A stretch of 21,740 nt of DNA from Planctomycetaceae bacterium (GTDB lineage: Bacteria > Planctomycetota > Planctomycetia > Pirellulales > UBA1268), in the NCBI GenBank assembly GCA_005789975.1, contig SXWC01000104.1:1-21740 (forward strand). Reading direction: 5' to 3'. The notes beneath the pieces are model-generated. The model did not search any database. It was not told where the DNA came from and saw only the letters and a list, made by a program, of their open reading frames with translations. Numbering within the stretch: the stretch's first letter is position 1; every line of letters starts with the position of its first letter. Positions 1 to 7,785 of this stretch are shown piece after piece. The position numbers and the translations under genes were made by a program.

Positions 1-360
1 AAGCCACGCGGCCACGCCATCGAGTGTCGCATTAATGCCGAGGATCCCGACGCCAACTTTCGTCCCTGCCCCGGTCGGATCGAGCGGATCATCGCTCCGG
101 GCGGCTTCGGTGTGCGTTGGGATTCCCATGCCGCGACCGGCTACGTCGTGCCGCCGCACTACGATTCACTCGTGGGCAAGCTGATCGTCCACCAGCCCAC
201 CCGCAAGGATGCCATCGACACGATGATTCGCGCCCTCAAGGAGCTCCGGGTCGAAGGCATCAAGACCACGGTGCCGCTGCACCTCAAGGTTCTCTCCAAC
301 GCCGCCTTCCACGATGCCCAGGTCGACACCACCTTCGTTGAACGCATGCTCGCAGACTGA
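1..360 (+). CDS. accC: Biotin carboxylase subunit of acetyl-CoA carboxylase, C-terminal part (5' end outside window)
   Basis: This is the last 119 codons of biotin carboxylase, which uses ATP and bicarbonate to carboxylate the biotin on AccB in the first step of fatty-acid synthesis in the cytosol. The reading frame is open from base 1 to TGA at 358-360. It begins with the family signature GHAIECRINAEDP and continues with the C-terminal domain motifs PGGFGVRWDSH, PPHYDSLVGKLI and EGIKTTVPLH, all of which line up with the end of the E. coli protein. The C-terminal length is normal, so only the left edge is missing. In many bacteria accB lies directly upstream, which cannot be checked here. The next gene starts 19 bases downstream on the same strand, so co-transcription is likely. 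The identification is firm. Confidence 0.95.
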   Translation, partial: KPRGHAIECRINAEDPDANFRPCPGRIERIIAPGGFGVRWDSHAATGYVVPPHYDSLVGKLIVHQPTRKDAIDTMIRALKELRVEGIKTTVPLHLKVLSNAAFHDAQVDTTFVERMLAD

Positions 361-379
361 CACACCCCAGGATCCCGCC

Positions 380-1690
380 GTGCCCGAATCCCTCGCCCGC
401 CCCGACCGCGCCACCCACCACTTCCGTCGCGTCGCGATCCTCTTCGCCGGAGGCCCCGCACCGGGAGCCAACGCGGTGATCTCGACCGCGGCGACGTCGT
501 TCATGCGGGAGGGCACCGAGGTGATCGGCATGAAGCACGGCTACTCGTCGCTCGCCGACTATTCGCCCGCCAACCCGCTCGTCGAGGGCCGCGACTACAT
601 CAGGATCACGCCCGATTTCCTCAAGCGGACGCGGAGCGGCCAGGGGATCATGATCGGCACGGCCCGCACCAATCCCGGCAAGCATGTCTCGCACCCCAGC
701 CACTTCGGCGATGCGGACCGGGTACAGCCGCTCAGGAACGCCTACGAGGGGCTCCGCTCACTCGGCGTCGAGGCCCTGATCTCGATCGGCGGTGACGACA
801 CCCTCAAGACCGCCAACAAGTTCAAGCTCTACCAGGACCGCCTTCCGGCCGATGCCAAGCGGATCCCGGTCGTCCACCTGCCGAAGACGATCGACAACGA
901 CTACATGGGAATCGACTTCACCTTCGGCTACTTCACCGCCGTCGACACGCTCGGCGGCGAGATCCGCAACCTCCTCTACGACGCCGAGGCGAGCCGATCC
1001 TATTTCCTCTGCGAAACCATGGGCCGGAGCGCCGGCTGGCTCTCCTACGGAGCCGCGATTGCCGGCGAGGCGAGCCTCGTGATCAGCGTGGAAGACATCC
1101 ATGGCAGGTTCCGCGGCGAGGAGACGGTCACCGATCCGAACGGCCAGACGCGGATCAAGCCGGTGATGAACATCGACGAGGTGATCGGTCGGATCGTGAA
1201 GACGATGCGGGTCCGCGAGGAGCAGGAGGGCAAGCAATACGGCGTGATCGTGATGGCCGAGGGCCTCGCCGAATACCTCCCCGCCAAGTCACTCGAGGGC
1301 ATCCCCCGCGACGACCACGGCCACATCTCGATCTCCCACGTCCAGCTCGGCCGCATGTTCGCCAAGCTCGTCTCGGACGAGTTCAAGAAACAGACGGGCC
1401 GTTCGCGAAAGGTGGTGGGCTTGCAACTGGGTTACGAGGCCCGTTGCGCCAAGCCCCACGCCTTCGACGTGATGCTCGGCAGCCAGCTCGGCGTGGGCGG
1501 CTACCGGGCGCTCGCCGAGCGGGGCCTCGATGGCGTGATGGTGAGCGTGTCGGGGCAACTCGACCTCAACTACGTGCCGTTCGAGGAACTGGTCGATCCC
1601 AACACCCTCGTGACGGTCGTCCGCTACGTCGAGCGGGGCTGCGACTTCCACAAGCTCGCCCGGTTCCTCGAGACCTACGTCAACGAGTAA
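380..1690 (+). CDS. pfp: 6-phosphofructokinase, probably pyrophosphate-dependent
   Basis: The enzyme phosphorylates fructose 6-phosphate to fructose 1,6-bisphosphate in glycolysis; the PPi-dependent type is reversible. I chose the GTG at 380 (436 aa), 19 bases after the accC stop, with AGGA at 369-372 as a weak ribosome site. An in-frame ATG at 314 would add 22 unlike-family residues and overlap accC. The N-terminal phosphate loop GGPAPGAN is at residues 24-31. GGDDT is at 137-141, with Asp140 where ATP-dependent enzymes carry Gly. PKTIDND is at 168-174, with Lys169 where ATP enzymes have Gly. MGRSAGW at 214-220 is part of the sugar-phosphate site. The Asp and Lys are the established marks of PPi use. 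The phosphoryl donor is inferred from these residues, and the family assignment is firm. Confidence 0.9.
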   Translation: MPESLARPDRATHHFRRVAILFAGGPAPGANAVISTAATSFMREGTEVIGMKHGYSSLADYSPANPLVEGRDYIRITPDFLKRTRSGQGIMIGTARTNPGKHVSHPSHFGDADRVQPLRNAYEGLRSLGVEALISIGGDDTLKTANKFKLYQDRLPADAKRIPVVHLPKTIDNDYMGIDFTFGYFTAVDTLGGEIRNLLYDAEASRSYFLCETMGRSAGWLSYGAAIAGEASLVISVEDIHGRFRGEETVTDPNGQTRIKPVMNIDEVIGRIVKTMRVREEQEGKQYGVIVMAEGLAEYLPAKSLEGIPRDDHGHISISHVQLGRMFAKLVSDEFKKQTGRSRKVVGLQLGYEARCAKPHAFDVMLGSQLGVGGYRALAERGLDGVMVSVSGQLDLNYVPFEELVDPNTLVTVVRYVERGCDFHKLARFLETYVNE

Positions 1691-1718
1691 CGCGGAGAGG
1701 GGCTGCCCATGCCCCGCG
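1691..1718. terminator. Possible hairpin between convergent pfp and hisB
   Basis: In the 56-base gap between the converging stops, GGGGC (1699-1703) can pair with GCCCC (1711-1715) around a 7-base loop, and CGC (1691-1693) can pair with GCG (1716-1718) across a bulge. No run of T follows on either strand, so an intrinsic terminator is only a suggestion. Confidence 0.2.
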
Positions 1719-1746
1719 GCACGAACAGCCGGCCGCCGGGCCGCGA

Positions 1747-2343
1747 TCACTTCGACGTGAGCGTGCCCTTGGTGCTCGGGATGCCCGGCTGGCGGGGATC
1801 GGTCTCGACCGCCATTCGGATCGCCCGGGCCGCCGCCTTGAACACCGCCTCGGCGATGTGGTGGCCGTTCTTGCCGTGGTGCAGGAGCGCGTGGAAGTTC
1901 ATGCCCGCCGTGGCGGCCACGCTCTCCCAAAACACCTCCACGAGTTGGGCGTCGAAGGTGCCGATCGTCGGCACCGGAAAGTCCACGGCAAACACGCAGG
2001 CCGAGCGGCCGCCGAGATCGACTGCCACGGTCGCCAGCGACTCGTCCATCGGAATGATCGCATGGCCGTAACGGCGGATGCCCTTGCGGTCTCCGAGGCA
2101 TTCGACGAGCGCCCCGCCCAGGGCGCGGCCCACGTCCTCCACCGTGTGGTGGCCGTCCACATGCAGGTCGCCCGTGCAGTCGATCTTGATGTCGATCAGC
2201 GAGTGCCCCGCCAGAAGCGTGAGCATGTGGTCGAAAAAGCCGAGCCCTGTGCCGACCTCGGCCTTGCCCGTGCCGTCGAGGTCGAGCGTGAGGCGGATGT
2301 CGGTCTCGGCGGTTTTACGGGTGACGGTGGCGGTGCGGGGCAT
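1747..2343 (-). CDS. hisB: Imidazoleglycerol-phosphate dehydratase
   Basis: HisB dehydrates imidazole glycerol phosphate to imidazole acetol phosphate in histidine synthesis. The 198-residue protein has the usual single-domain length. It carries the two metal-binding signatures: HVDGHHTVED (61-70), and HHGKNGHHIAEA (155-166), besides GLGFFDHML near residue 33. I chose the ATG at 2343, because the protein then begins PRTATVTRKTAETDI just as homologues do. A TTG at 2373 would add ten residues. Neither start has a clear Shine-Dalgarno site. There is no N-terminal HAD phosphatase domain, unlike the bifunctional E. coli HisB, so histidinol-phosphate phosphatase must be encoded elsewhere. The gene follows hisC by 34 bases and is almost certainly in the same transcript. 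Confidence 0.95.
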   Translation of the reverse strand: MPRTATVTRKTAETDIRLTLDLDGTGKAEVGTGLGFFDHMLTLLAGHSLIDIKIDCTGDLHVDGHHTVEDVGRALGGALVECLGDRKGIRRYGHAIIPMDESLATVAVDLGGRSACVFAVDFPVPTIGTFDAQLVEVFWESVAATAGMNFHALLHHGKNGHHIAEAVFKAAARAIRMAVETDPRQPGIPSTKGTLTSK

Positions 2344-2377
2344 GGCGGGGTTTCGCGGGTTGGGGGGGAGCAACCGT

Positions 2378-3451
2378 TCAGATCGTCTTCAGGCAGGCGA
2401 GGAAGGCGTCGATTTCGGGGTCAGTGCCAACCGTCACCCGCAGCCCATCGCCCCAGCCGGCGTAGTTCATGTAGCGGATGAGGATGCCCTGGGCCTTGAG
2501 GGCCTCGTAGATCGGCTTGTGCGGCCTGGAGGGATGGGTGCACCAGACGAAGTTCGCCTGGCTCTCGAGCGGATCGTAGCCCAGGCCGCGGAGGGCGTCG
2601 GTGAGCCGCCGGCGGGTGGCGATGATTTTGGACCTGTTCTCGGCGAGCCAGGCCTGGTCATCGATCGCCGCGGTCGCCGCCGCGATCGAAAGGGCGTCGC
2701 AGTTGTAGGAATCCTTGACTTTGAGCATCTGCTCGATGACGGCGGGCTGGGCGACCGCGAAACCGAACCGCAGGCCGGCGAGGGCGTACGACTTCGAGAA
2801 CGACCGCGTCACGATCACCCTCGGGTTCGCCTTGACGAGCCCGAGGCAGTTGGATTCGGCGAAGTCACCGTAGGCCTCGTCCACCACGACGCCGCAGGGA
2901 AGCTGCTCGACGAGCTCGGCGACCCGCGTGGGCGGGAGGAGCGTGCCAGACGGGCTGTTCGGGTTGGCGATGACGGCAAGCCGCAGGTCGTCGCGGGGAG
3001 CCGCGAACTCGTCCCCGAGCGTCCAGTCGCGGCGGTAGTGCACCTCGTCGCAAGCCGCTCCCTGGATACCGGCGAGCGTGCGGTAGAGGATGTAGCTCGG
3101 ATAAGGCATCCGCAGGCACTCCCCCTCGCCCACGAACGAGCGCACGAGGATCGTGAGCAGATCGTCGCTGCCGTTGCCGCAGATGATCCAGTCGGGCTCC
3201 ACACCGAGCACCTCGGCGGCGCGACGCCGAAATGCGTTGGCCATCGGATCGGGATATTTGGCGAGCGTGCGGCCAGCGGCCGTGGCCACGATCGCCCGGG
3301 CGACCGCCGGCGACGGAGCGTAGGGATTCTCGTTGGTGTTGAGTTTGATCCACTTGCCGGTCTGGGGCTGCTCTCCGGGCACGTAGCCCTCGATCGCGGC
3401 GATCGCGGATCGGATCAGCGGGGTGGCGGATCGGGCGGGCACGGCGGACAT
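2378..3451 (-). CDS. hisC: Histidinol-phosphate aminotransferase
   Basis: HisC transfers an amino group from glutamate to imidazole acetol phosphate, using pyridoxal phosphate. The 357-residue product is of normal length for fold-type I aminotransferases. Visible motifs are LNTNENPY (37-44), NPNSPSG (163-169), DEAYGDF (191-197, with the Asp that contacts the PLP ring nitrogen) and SFSKSYALAGLR (217-228), in which Lys220 is the expected Schiff-base lysine. I chose the ATG at 3451; a TTG at 3481 in the same frame is less likely. No strong ribosome site is visible. It sits between hisD (130 bases upstream) and hisB (34 bases downstream), which supports HisC over other aminotransferases of the family. 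Confidence 0.93.
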   Translation of the reverse strand: MSAVPARSATPLIRSAIAAIEGYVPGEQPQTGKWIKLNTNENPYAPSPAVARAIVATAAGRTLAKYPDPMANAFRRRAAEVLGVEPDWIICGNGSDDLLTILVRSFVGEGECLRMPYPSYILYRTLAGIQGAACDEVHYRRDWTLGDEFAAPRDDLRLAVIANPNSPSGTLLPPTRVAELVEQLPCGVVVDEAYGDFAESNCLGLVKANPRVIVTRSFSKSYALAGLRFGFAVAQPAVIEQMLKVKDSYNCDALSIAAATAAIDDQAWLAENRSKIIATRRRLTDALRGLGYDPLESQANFVWCTHPSRPHKPIYEALKAQGILIRYMNYAGWGDGLRVTVGTDPEIDAFLACLKTI

Positions 3452-3581
3452 GACGCACTCGTGGAAGGTGGAGACGGCCAAAGTCTACCTCACGCCCCGC
3501 CCGCTCCCATGGTCGGCACAACCGTTCCAAGCGTTGCTACCCGTCGGCCGCTCCGGGCTTTCCGGCGCCGATGTGACGCGG

Positions 3582-4946
3582 CTACCCGTCGAATCGGGCA
3601 TCGACGCTGCGGCGGTGCGCGGTGAGCCCCTCGGTGTCGGCGAGCAGGCGGATGTCGTCGGCCATCTCGGCGAGGTCGTCCCGGCCGAGCCGGGTCACGC
3701 TGCCCCCCCGGAGGACCTCGTTGGCCGAAAGACCGGCCGCGAATCGGGCCGTGCCGCCGGTCGGGAGCACATGCGACGGCCCGGCGGCGTAATCGCCCGC
3801 TGCCACGGGGCTGTACGGCCCGAGAAAGGCCGCACCCACGTGGCGGATCCGGGCAAGCGCGGCCTCCGGATCGCGGGTGTCGATCAACAGGTGCTCGGGG
3901 GCGAGGTCGTTGGCGAGGTCGGCCGACTCCTCGTCGCTGCGGGTCACGACGATGCCGCAGAACCGCTCGAGGCTGTCCCGCGTGAGATCACTCCGCTCGA
4001 GCACGGCCACGCGGCGTTCGAGGGCCGCCATGACGGCGTCGGCCAGCGACCGACTGGCGGTGAGCAGGATCGCCGAACCGGGCGAGTGCTCCGCCTGCGC
4101 CAGCATGTCGGAGGCAATCGACTCGGGATTCCCGACGTCGTCGGCCACGATCACGATTTCACTCGGCCCGGCGATCGAGTCGATCGACACGTCGCCGTAG
4201 ACGTGTTCCTTGGCAAGGGCCACGAAGAGGTTGCCTGGGCCGACGATCTTGTCCACGCGGGCCATCCCCTCGATGCCGTAGGCCATGGCGGCGACGGCCT
4301 GGGCGCCGCCGGCACGCATCACCGAGGTCACGCCGAGCTCGTGGCAGGTCGCAAGCACGTGCGTGTTCTCGGAGCCAAACTTCGTCGGTGGGGCGACGAC
4401 CACGATCTCCTTCACGCCCGCCACCCGCGCGGGTACGACGGTCATCAGGAGCGTCGACGGGTAGGCCGCGGCGCCCCCCGGCACGCAAACGCCCACGCGG
4501 TCGAGCGGCAGGTACCGCTGCCGCAGGCTGCCGCCGCCCGGGAGTTTCACCTCGACGTCGCGGATGAGCACCGCCTGCTGAAAGCGTTCCACCCGGTCAC
4601 GGATCCGGCGAATGGCGGCGAGGAAGCCGGGTTCGACCGAGTGGTGGGCCGCGGCGAGCCGCTCGGGGGCCACGAAGAGCGAGTCGGCCTTCACGTCGGC
4701 GGAGTCGATCCGCCGCGAGTAGTCGAGGAGAGCCGCGAGCCCCTGTGATCGCACATCGCCGCAGATCCGCTCGACGACCTGCCGTGGCGAAAGGGCTTCG
4801 CCGAATACGTCGATCGTCTTCTGCCGGCCGGCCGGGCTGATGACGTCGCCCTGCGAGACGAGTTTGCCCCGCAAGGCCTCCAGACGGCCACGGCCGGCGG
4901 GCTGATCGAGGTCGATGCGTTCACAGAGGGGGCGGGTTGCGGTCAT
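3582..4946 (-). CDS. hisD: Histidinol dehydrogenase
   Basis: HisD performs the last two NAD-dependent oxidations of histidine synthesis, histidinol to histidinal to histidine. The 454-residue protein is slightly longer than usual. Motifs seen are VCVPGGAAAYPSTLLM (153-168), GPSEIVIVADD (260-270) and GPSHVLPTGGTARF (389-402). Zinc ligands expected from the E. coli enzyme can be placed at Gln284 and His287 (AQAEH), Asp385 and His444. The catalytic Glu-His pair is E351-H352 in APEHLL. The ATG at 4946 is chosen by homology. The frame stays open far upstream, but that extension runs through another gene and has no family resemblance. The stop of the exported protein gene lies only 40 bases upstream, so hisD may share its transcript. 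Confidence 0.95.
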   Translation of the reverse strand: MTATRPLCERIDLDQPAGRGRLEALRGKLVSQGDVISPAGRQKTIDVFGEALSPRQVVERICGDVRSQGLAALLDYSRRIDSADVKADSLFVAPERLAAAHHSVEPGFLAAIRRIRDRVERFQQAVLIRDVEVKLPGGGSLRQRYLPLDRVGVCVPGGAAAYPSTLLMTVVPARVAGVKEIVVVAPPTKFGSENTHVLATCHELGVTSVMRAGGAQAVAAMAYGIEGMARVDKIVGPGNLFVALAKEHVYGDVSIDSIAGPSEIVIVADDVGNPESIASDMLAQAEHSPGSAILLTASRSLADAVMAALERRVAVLERSDLTRDSLERFCGIVVTRSDEESADLANDLAPEHLLIDTRDPEAALARIRHVGAAFLGPYSPVAAGDYAAGPSHVLPTGGTARFAAGLSANEVLRGGSVTRLGRDDLAEMADDIRLLADTEGLTAHRRSVDARFDG

Positions 4947-4986
4947 GCCGCAAGAATACCCGCCAGGTCTCCGCTGACGAGGAGCC

Positions 4987-6108
4987 CTATTCCACGCGGC
5001 GGTCGTTCGTCGCCACGGCCCTGAGCCCGCCGTCAAATCGGTCCGCCCACCGGCCGGCCAGCCACTGGACCGCGGGATCGGCATCGCCCGCAGCCGTATC
5101 GGCACCGATCTGACGCAGAACGGCTTTCCCACGGGCGACCAGCGGAGGCTCCGCCTCGGCCGACCGGCCGCCGAAGACCGGGTCGGCGGGCTGATTGTCA
5201 CGGGCCGGCGGCACGTCGGCGAGCCGTCCGTCGATCGCCACCGCCTTGGCCATGGCGGCGTCGGCCTGCCCGCGTTCTCCGAGGGCCACCAGCGCGATCG
5301 CCTCCCGCACAAACGTGTCGGGCTGGTCTCCGGCGATGGCCGCGGCGCGACGGTAGGAGTCAACCGCGCGGCGGACGAGCGTCGGGTCGCCGTTGGCGTC
5401 GCGGAGCTGGCGATCGCCCACTGCGACGAGCCGCGAGGCCCTCAGCCTCGCGATCGTGTTGCCCGGACGAATCCGGGTCGCAGCCTGCGCCACCGACGTC
5501 CGCTGGGCGGCCGCCCGACGGCTCCGCAGATCGCCAATCGTCGAGGCCACTTGCTGCACCGGCTGCAGTGCGGGCCGGGCATTGGCAAAACCTGCGACTG
5601 GCGTCGCCACGTTGTTCGCCGACACGAAACCTGGCGCAAAGGCGGGATAGCCGAAGCCGACGGTCGGAACGGGAATCATGCCTCCTGAAAAGAACGATCC
5701 GCCCACGGGGGACGAATAGAAGGTGGATCCGCATGAAGGAAACCATGTCGTGCCATAGTACGCAGGCCAGCCGTACGAATACGCCGGCGTGTAGCACGAG
5801 GTCCGCCAGCCCCACGGCCTGCAGCCCCATCCCCAACGCGGCCCGCACCAGCCACCCCAGCCGGGCCCGCACCAGCCGCCGCGGCCAACACCCCAGCCAC
5901 CTCCCCAACCGCCTCCCCAGCCACACCCGCGCGGACCGGACCAGCGCGGACCACACCAGCCCACCTGCTGGATGCTGTAGCCGGCGGAGTAGCCGACGTT
6001 GCCGTAGCCGAACGTGGGATAGCACCCACGGGCCGCGGCCTCGCGGGTCTGCGCGCCCAACACAACTCCGGCACACACAGCGATCACGCACAAAAATCGA
6101 CGTGTCAT
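4987..6108 (-). CDS. Exported Gly/Trp/Cys-rich protein with TPR-like C-terminal region
   Basis: I do not recognise a named family. The 373-residue product starts with a signal peptide (MTRRF, then a hydrophobic stretch to about residue 19), so export is expected. Residues 28-135 are extremely rich in Gly, Trp, Tyr and Cys, including three WCGPxW units (51-56, 79-84, 87-92) and GWGG repeats. Residues 180-300 form Ala-rich amphipathic helices resembling one or two TPRs and contain AKAVAIDGRLAD (288-299). The start is decided by a strong ribosome site: GGAGGG lies six bases before the ATG at 6108, whereas an upstream ATG at 6129 has none. A weak -10-like TAAAAT (complement of 6133-6138) lies upstream. 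A cell-surface or periplasmic structural role is a guess. Confidence 0.7.
   Translation of the reverse strand: MTRRFLCVIAVCAGVVLGAQTREAAARGCYPTFGYGNVGYSAGYSIQQVGWCGPRWSGPRGCGWGGGWGGGWGVGRGGWCGPGWGGWCGPRWGWGCRPWGWRTSCYTPAYSYGWPAYYGTTWFPSCGSTFYSSPVGGSFFSGGMIPVPTVGFGYPAFAPGFVSANNVATPVAGFANARPALQPVQQVASTIGDLRSRRAAAQRTSVAQAATRIRPGNTIARLRASRLVAVGDRQLRDANGDPTLVRRAVDSYRRAAAIAGDQPDTFVREAIALVALGERGQADAAMAKAVAIDGRLADVPPARDNQPADPVFGGRSAEAEPPLVARGKAVLRQIGADTAAGDADPAVQWLAGRWADRFDGGLRAVATNDRRVE
5841..5926. repeat. In-frame low-complexity repeats inside the Gly/Trp-rich gene
   Basis: GCCCGCACCAGCC occurs at 5841-5853 and again at 5865-5877, exactly 24 bases apart, encoding WCGP units. Three degenerate 12-base units (5891-5902, 5903-5914, 5915-5926) of the form CCCCAnCCnCnn encode GWGG repeats. 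All periods are multiples of three, so unit gain or loss would keep the frame. Confidence 0.75.
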
Positions 6109-6260
6109 TGCAACCCTCCAGTGGCTCATCCGATTTTAAGCAATCCGCCGCCGGGAGGACCACGTTTGGGCATCTCTTTTTTCCTGCCTCCGCTCGCACG
6201 GCGAGCCGGCAGAGGCCCCCGGCGATTTCGTGGCGGCCCCGGCGGTGGTAGTCTCCGGCC

Positions 6261-6956
6261 GTGACAGCACGCCCCCGCCAGCACCGCCAGCATTCACCGG
6301 CCGCCCTCCCGGCCGCCACCGGCACGGACCTCGGCGTGAGGCTCGGCCTCCCGCGGCGCATCGCGGCGATGCTCGCCGCCCTGCGCACGCCCCAGCGGAT
6401 CCAGGACTTCGTCAACCGGCTCCACTGGAACCGCGAGTCGGCCGGGCCCACGGCCCGATCGGTCGCGGAGTCGCTCCGGCATGGCGAGGCCCACTGCGTG
6501 GAGGCGGCCTTCGTCGCGGCGTGCGGGCTCTGGCTCGCGGGAGAACCCCCGCTGGTGATGGACCTGGGGGCGGCGCGGGGTGACGTCGACCACGTCGTGG
6601 TGCTGTTCCGGCGCCGTGGTCTCTGGGGAGCCATCTCCAAGAGCAACAGTCCCCTGCTCCGCTACCGAGACCCGATCTATAGGTCGCTTCGTGAACTCTC
6701 GATGTCGTTTTTCCCCCAATACGTCAAGAAGCGTCGCAAGACCCTCCGCACCTACTCGGTATCGATCGACCTGCGACGGTTCGATCCCGCGCTCTGGGTG
6801 ACCCATGCGGGCTTCTGCCACGAGGTCGTCGATTCGCTCACGGCCGCGCGGCACTTCCCGCTCCTGCCACCGGGCGCCGAGACAGTCCTTCGCCCGATCG
6901 ACGAGATCGAGGCCCGCAGCAATCTCCTCCGCGACCACGCGTCCCGCGGCCGCTGA
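6261..6956 (+). CDS. Transglutaminase-like / cysteine-peptidase-fold protein
   Basis: The 231-residue product resembles a group of uncharacterised bacterial proteins of the transglutaminase-like fold. The likely catalytic residues are Cys79 in GEAHCVEAAFVAA, His111 in DVDHVVVLF, and an Asn or Ser in KSNSPLLRYRDPIYRS (127-142). This last block is the most distinctive family sequence. There is no signal peptide or membrane helix, so it is probably cytosolic. The GTG at 6261 gives the longest frame, but the family similarity begins near residue 37, and the in-frame ATG at 6369 is a real alternative. The gene is divergent from the exported Gly/Trp-rich gene (152-base gap) and precedes a glycosyltransferase by 46 bases. 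Substrate and reaction are unknown. Confidence 0.65.
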   Translation: MTARPRQHRQHSPAALPAATGTDLGVRLGLPRRIAAMLAALRTPQRIQDFVNRLHWNRESAGPTARSVAESLRHGEAHCVEAAFVAACGLWLAGEPPLVMDLGAARGDVDHVVVLFRRRGLWGAISKSNSPLLRYRDPIYRSLRELSMSFFPQYVKKRRKTLRTYSVSIDLRRFDPALWVTHAGFCHEVVDSLTAARHFPLLPPGAETVLRPIDEIEARSNLLRDHASRGR

Positions 6957-7002
6957 ATCCGCGGCTCGTGACTCCCTCGCCAGACGAGGGCACAATCGTT
7001 TC

Positions 7003-7785
7003 ATGGCGACGCCCGCTGCACCATCCTCCGCGTCCGATACACGCTCTGCCGAGCCATGGTTGCCGGGGCGGATCATCGTCAATGCTTCGACCTACAACGA
7101 GCGCGACAACATCGCCACGCTGATCGACCGCGTGCTGGCGGCCCGGCCCGATCTTCACATGCTCGTCGTCGATGACGACTCGCCCGATGGCACCGGCGGG
7201 ATCGCCCTGGGGAAGGCGGCGACGGAGCCGCGGCTCCATGTTCTCATCCGTCGCGGACGCCGCGGCCTCGGCAGCGCGATCCTCGAAGGGCTCCGCGAGG
7301 CCCGCCGCGCCGGCTTCGAGATCGCGGTCTACATGGACGCCGATCTGAGCCACGATCCCGACGACATTCCCCGGCTCCTCACCGCGATGGAACCCCCGGG
7401 CGGCAAACCTGCGGACCTCGCGATCGGCTCCCGCCGGGTTCCGGGAGGGAAGACGCTCGGCTGGCCGCTGTCGCGCGAACTCATGAGCCGCCTCGTCTGC
7501 TGGTTCACGCGGTGGGTGCTCGGCGTGCCGGTCCGTGACGGCTCGGGAGGCTTTCGTGCGATCCGCCTCACGCTTCTTGATCGGATCTCCCCTCCCGAGT
7601 CCCAGGGCTACGCCTTCCAGGAGGATCTCCTCTGGAGACTGCATCGTGCCGGAGCCCGCATCGTCGAGGTGCCGATCACGTTCACCGACCGCACGCACGG
7701 CTCGAGCAAGGCCGACTTCGCCGAGACCCGCCGGAGCATCGGGGATCTGCTGGGGCTCGCACGCCGCACCTGGCTGGGCTTCTAA
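7003..7785 (+). CDS. Polyprenyl/dolichol-phosphate mannosyltransferase-like glycosyltransferase (GT2)
   Basis: This 260-residue protein belongs to the DPM1 branch of family-2 glycosyltransferases, which move a sugar (usually mannose from GDP-mannose) onto a polyprenyl phosphate at the inner face of the membrane. Motifs are STYNERDNI (29-37), VVDDDSPDGT (55-64, nucleotide binding), YMDADLSHDP (110-119, the metal-binding DxD) and DGSGGFRA. It ends at LARRTWLGF with no C-terminal membrane helices, like the short human DPM1 type. The ATG at 7003 is preceded by GAGGG at 6986-6990; longer upstream frames give no family sequence. Its stop overlaps the stop of the convergent GT-C gene, which could use its lipid-linked product. 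The donor sugar is inferred. Confidence 0.88.
   Translation: MATPAAPSSASDTRSAEPWLPGRIIVNASTYNERDNIATLIDRVLAARPDLHMLVVDDDSPDGTGGIALGKAATEPRLHVLIRRGRRGLGSAILEGLREARRAGFEIAVYMDADLSHDPDDIPRLLTAMEPPGGKPADLAIGSRRVPGGKTLGWPLSRELMSRLVCWFTRWVLGVPVRDGSGGFRAIRLTLLDRISPPESQGYAFQEDLLWRLHRAGARIVEVPITFTDRTHGSSKADFAETRRSIGDLLGLARRTWLGF

Noticed and set aside
3544..3571. Possible hairpin after hisD (TCGGC/GCCGA outer stem, CCGG/CCGG inner stem on the minus strand)
   Set aside because: It has an internal loop and no T-run, so it does not meet the form of an intrinsic terminator.
3536..3591. 11-base direct repeat GCTACCCGTCG at 3536-3546 and 3581-3591, the second spanning the hisD stop
   Set aside because: It is short and GC-rich with no further extension; chance or a tiny tail duplication explains it.
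2078..3625. Long open frame on the plus strand opposite hisB and hisC (over 500 codons)
   Set aside because: It lies antisense to two firm histidine genes, has no recognisable motif, and is the usual effect of GC-rich third codon positions.
3423..4748. Long plus-strand open frame opposite hisD
   Set aside because: It is antisense to a well-supported gene, with His/Arg/Gly-biased composition and no family resemblance.
4947..5363. Upstream extension of the hisD reading frame
   Set aside because: It runs through the exported-protein gene in another frame, and HisD homology begins only after the ATG at 4946.
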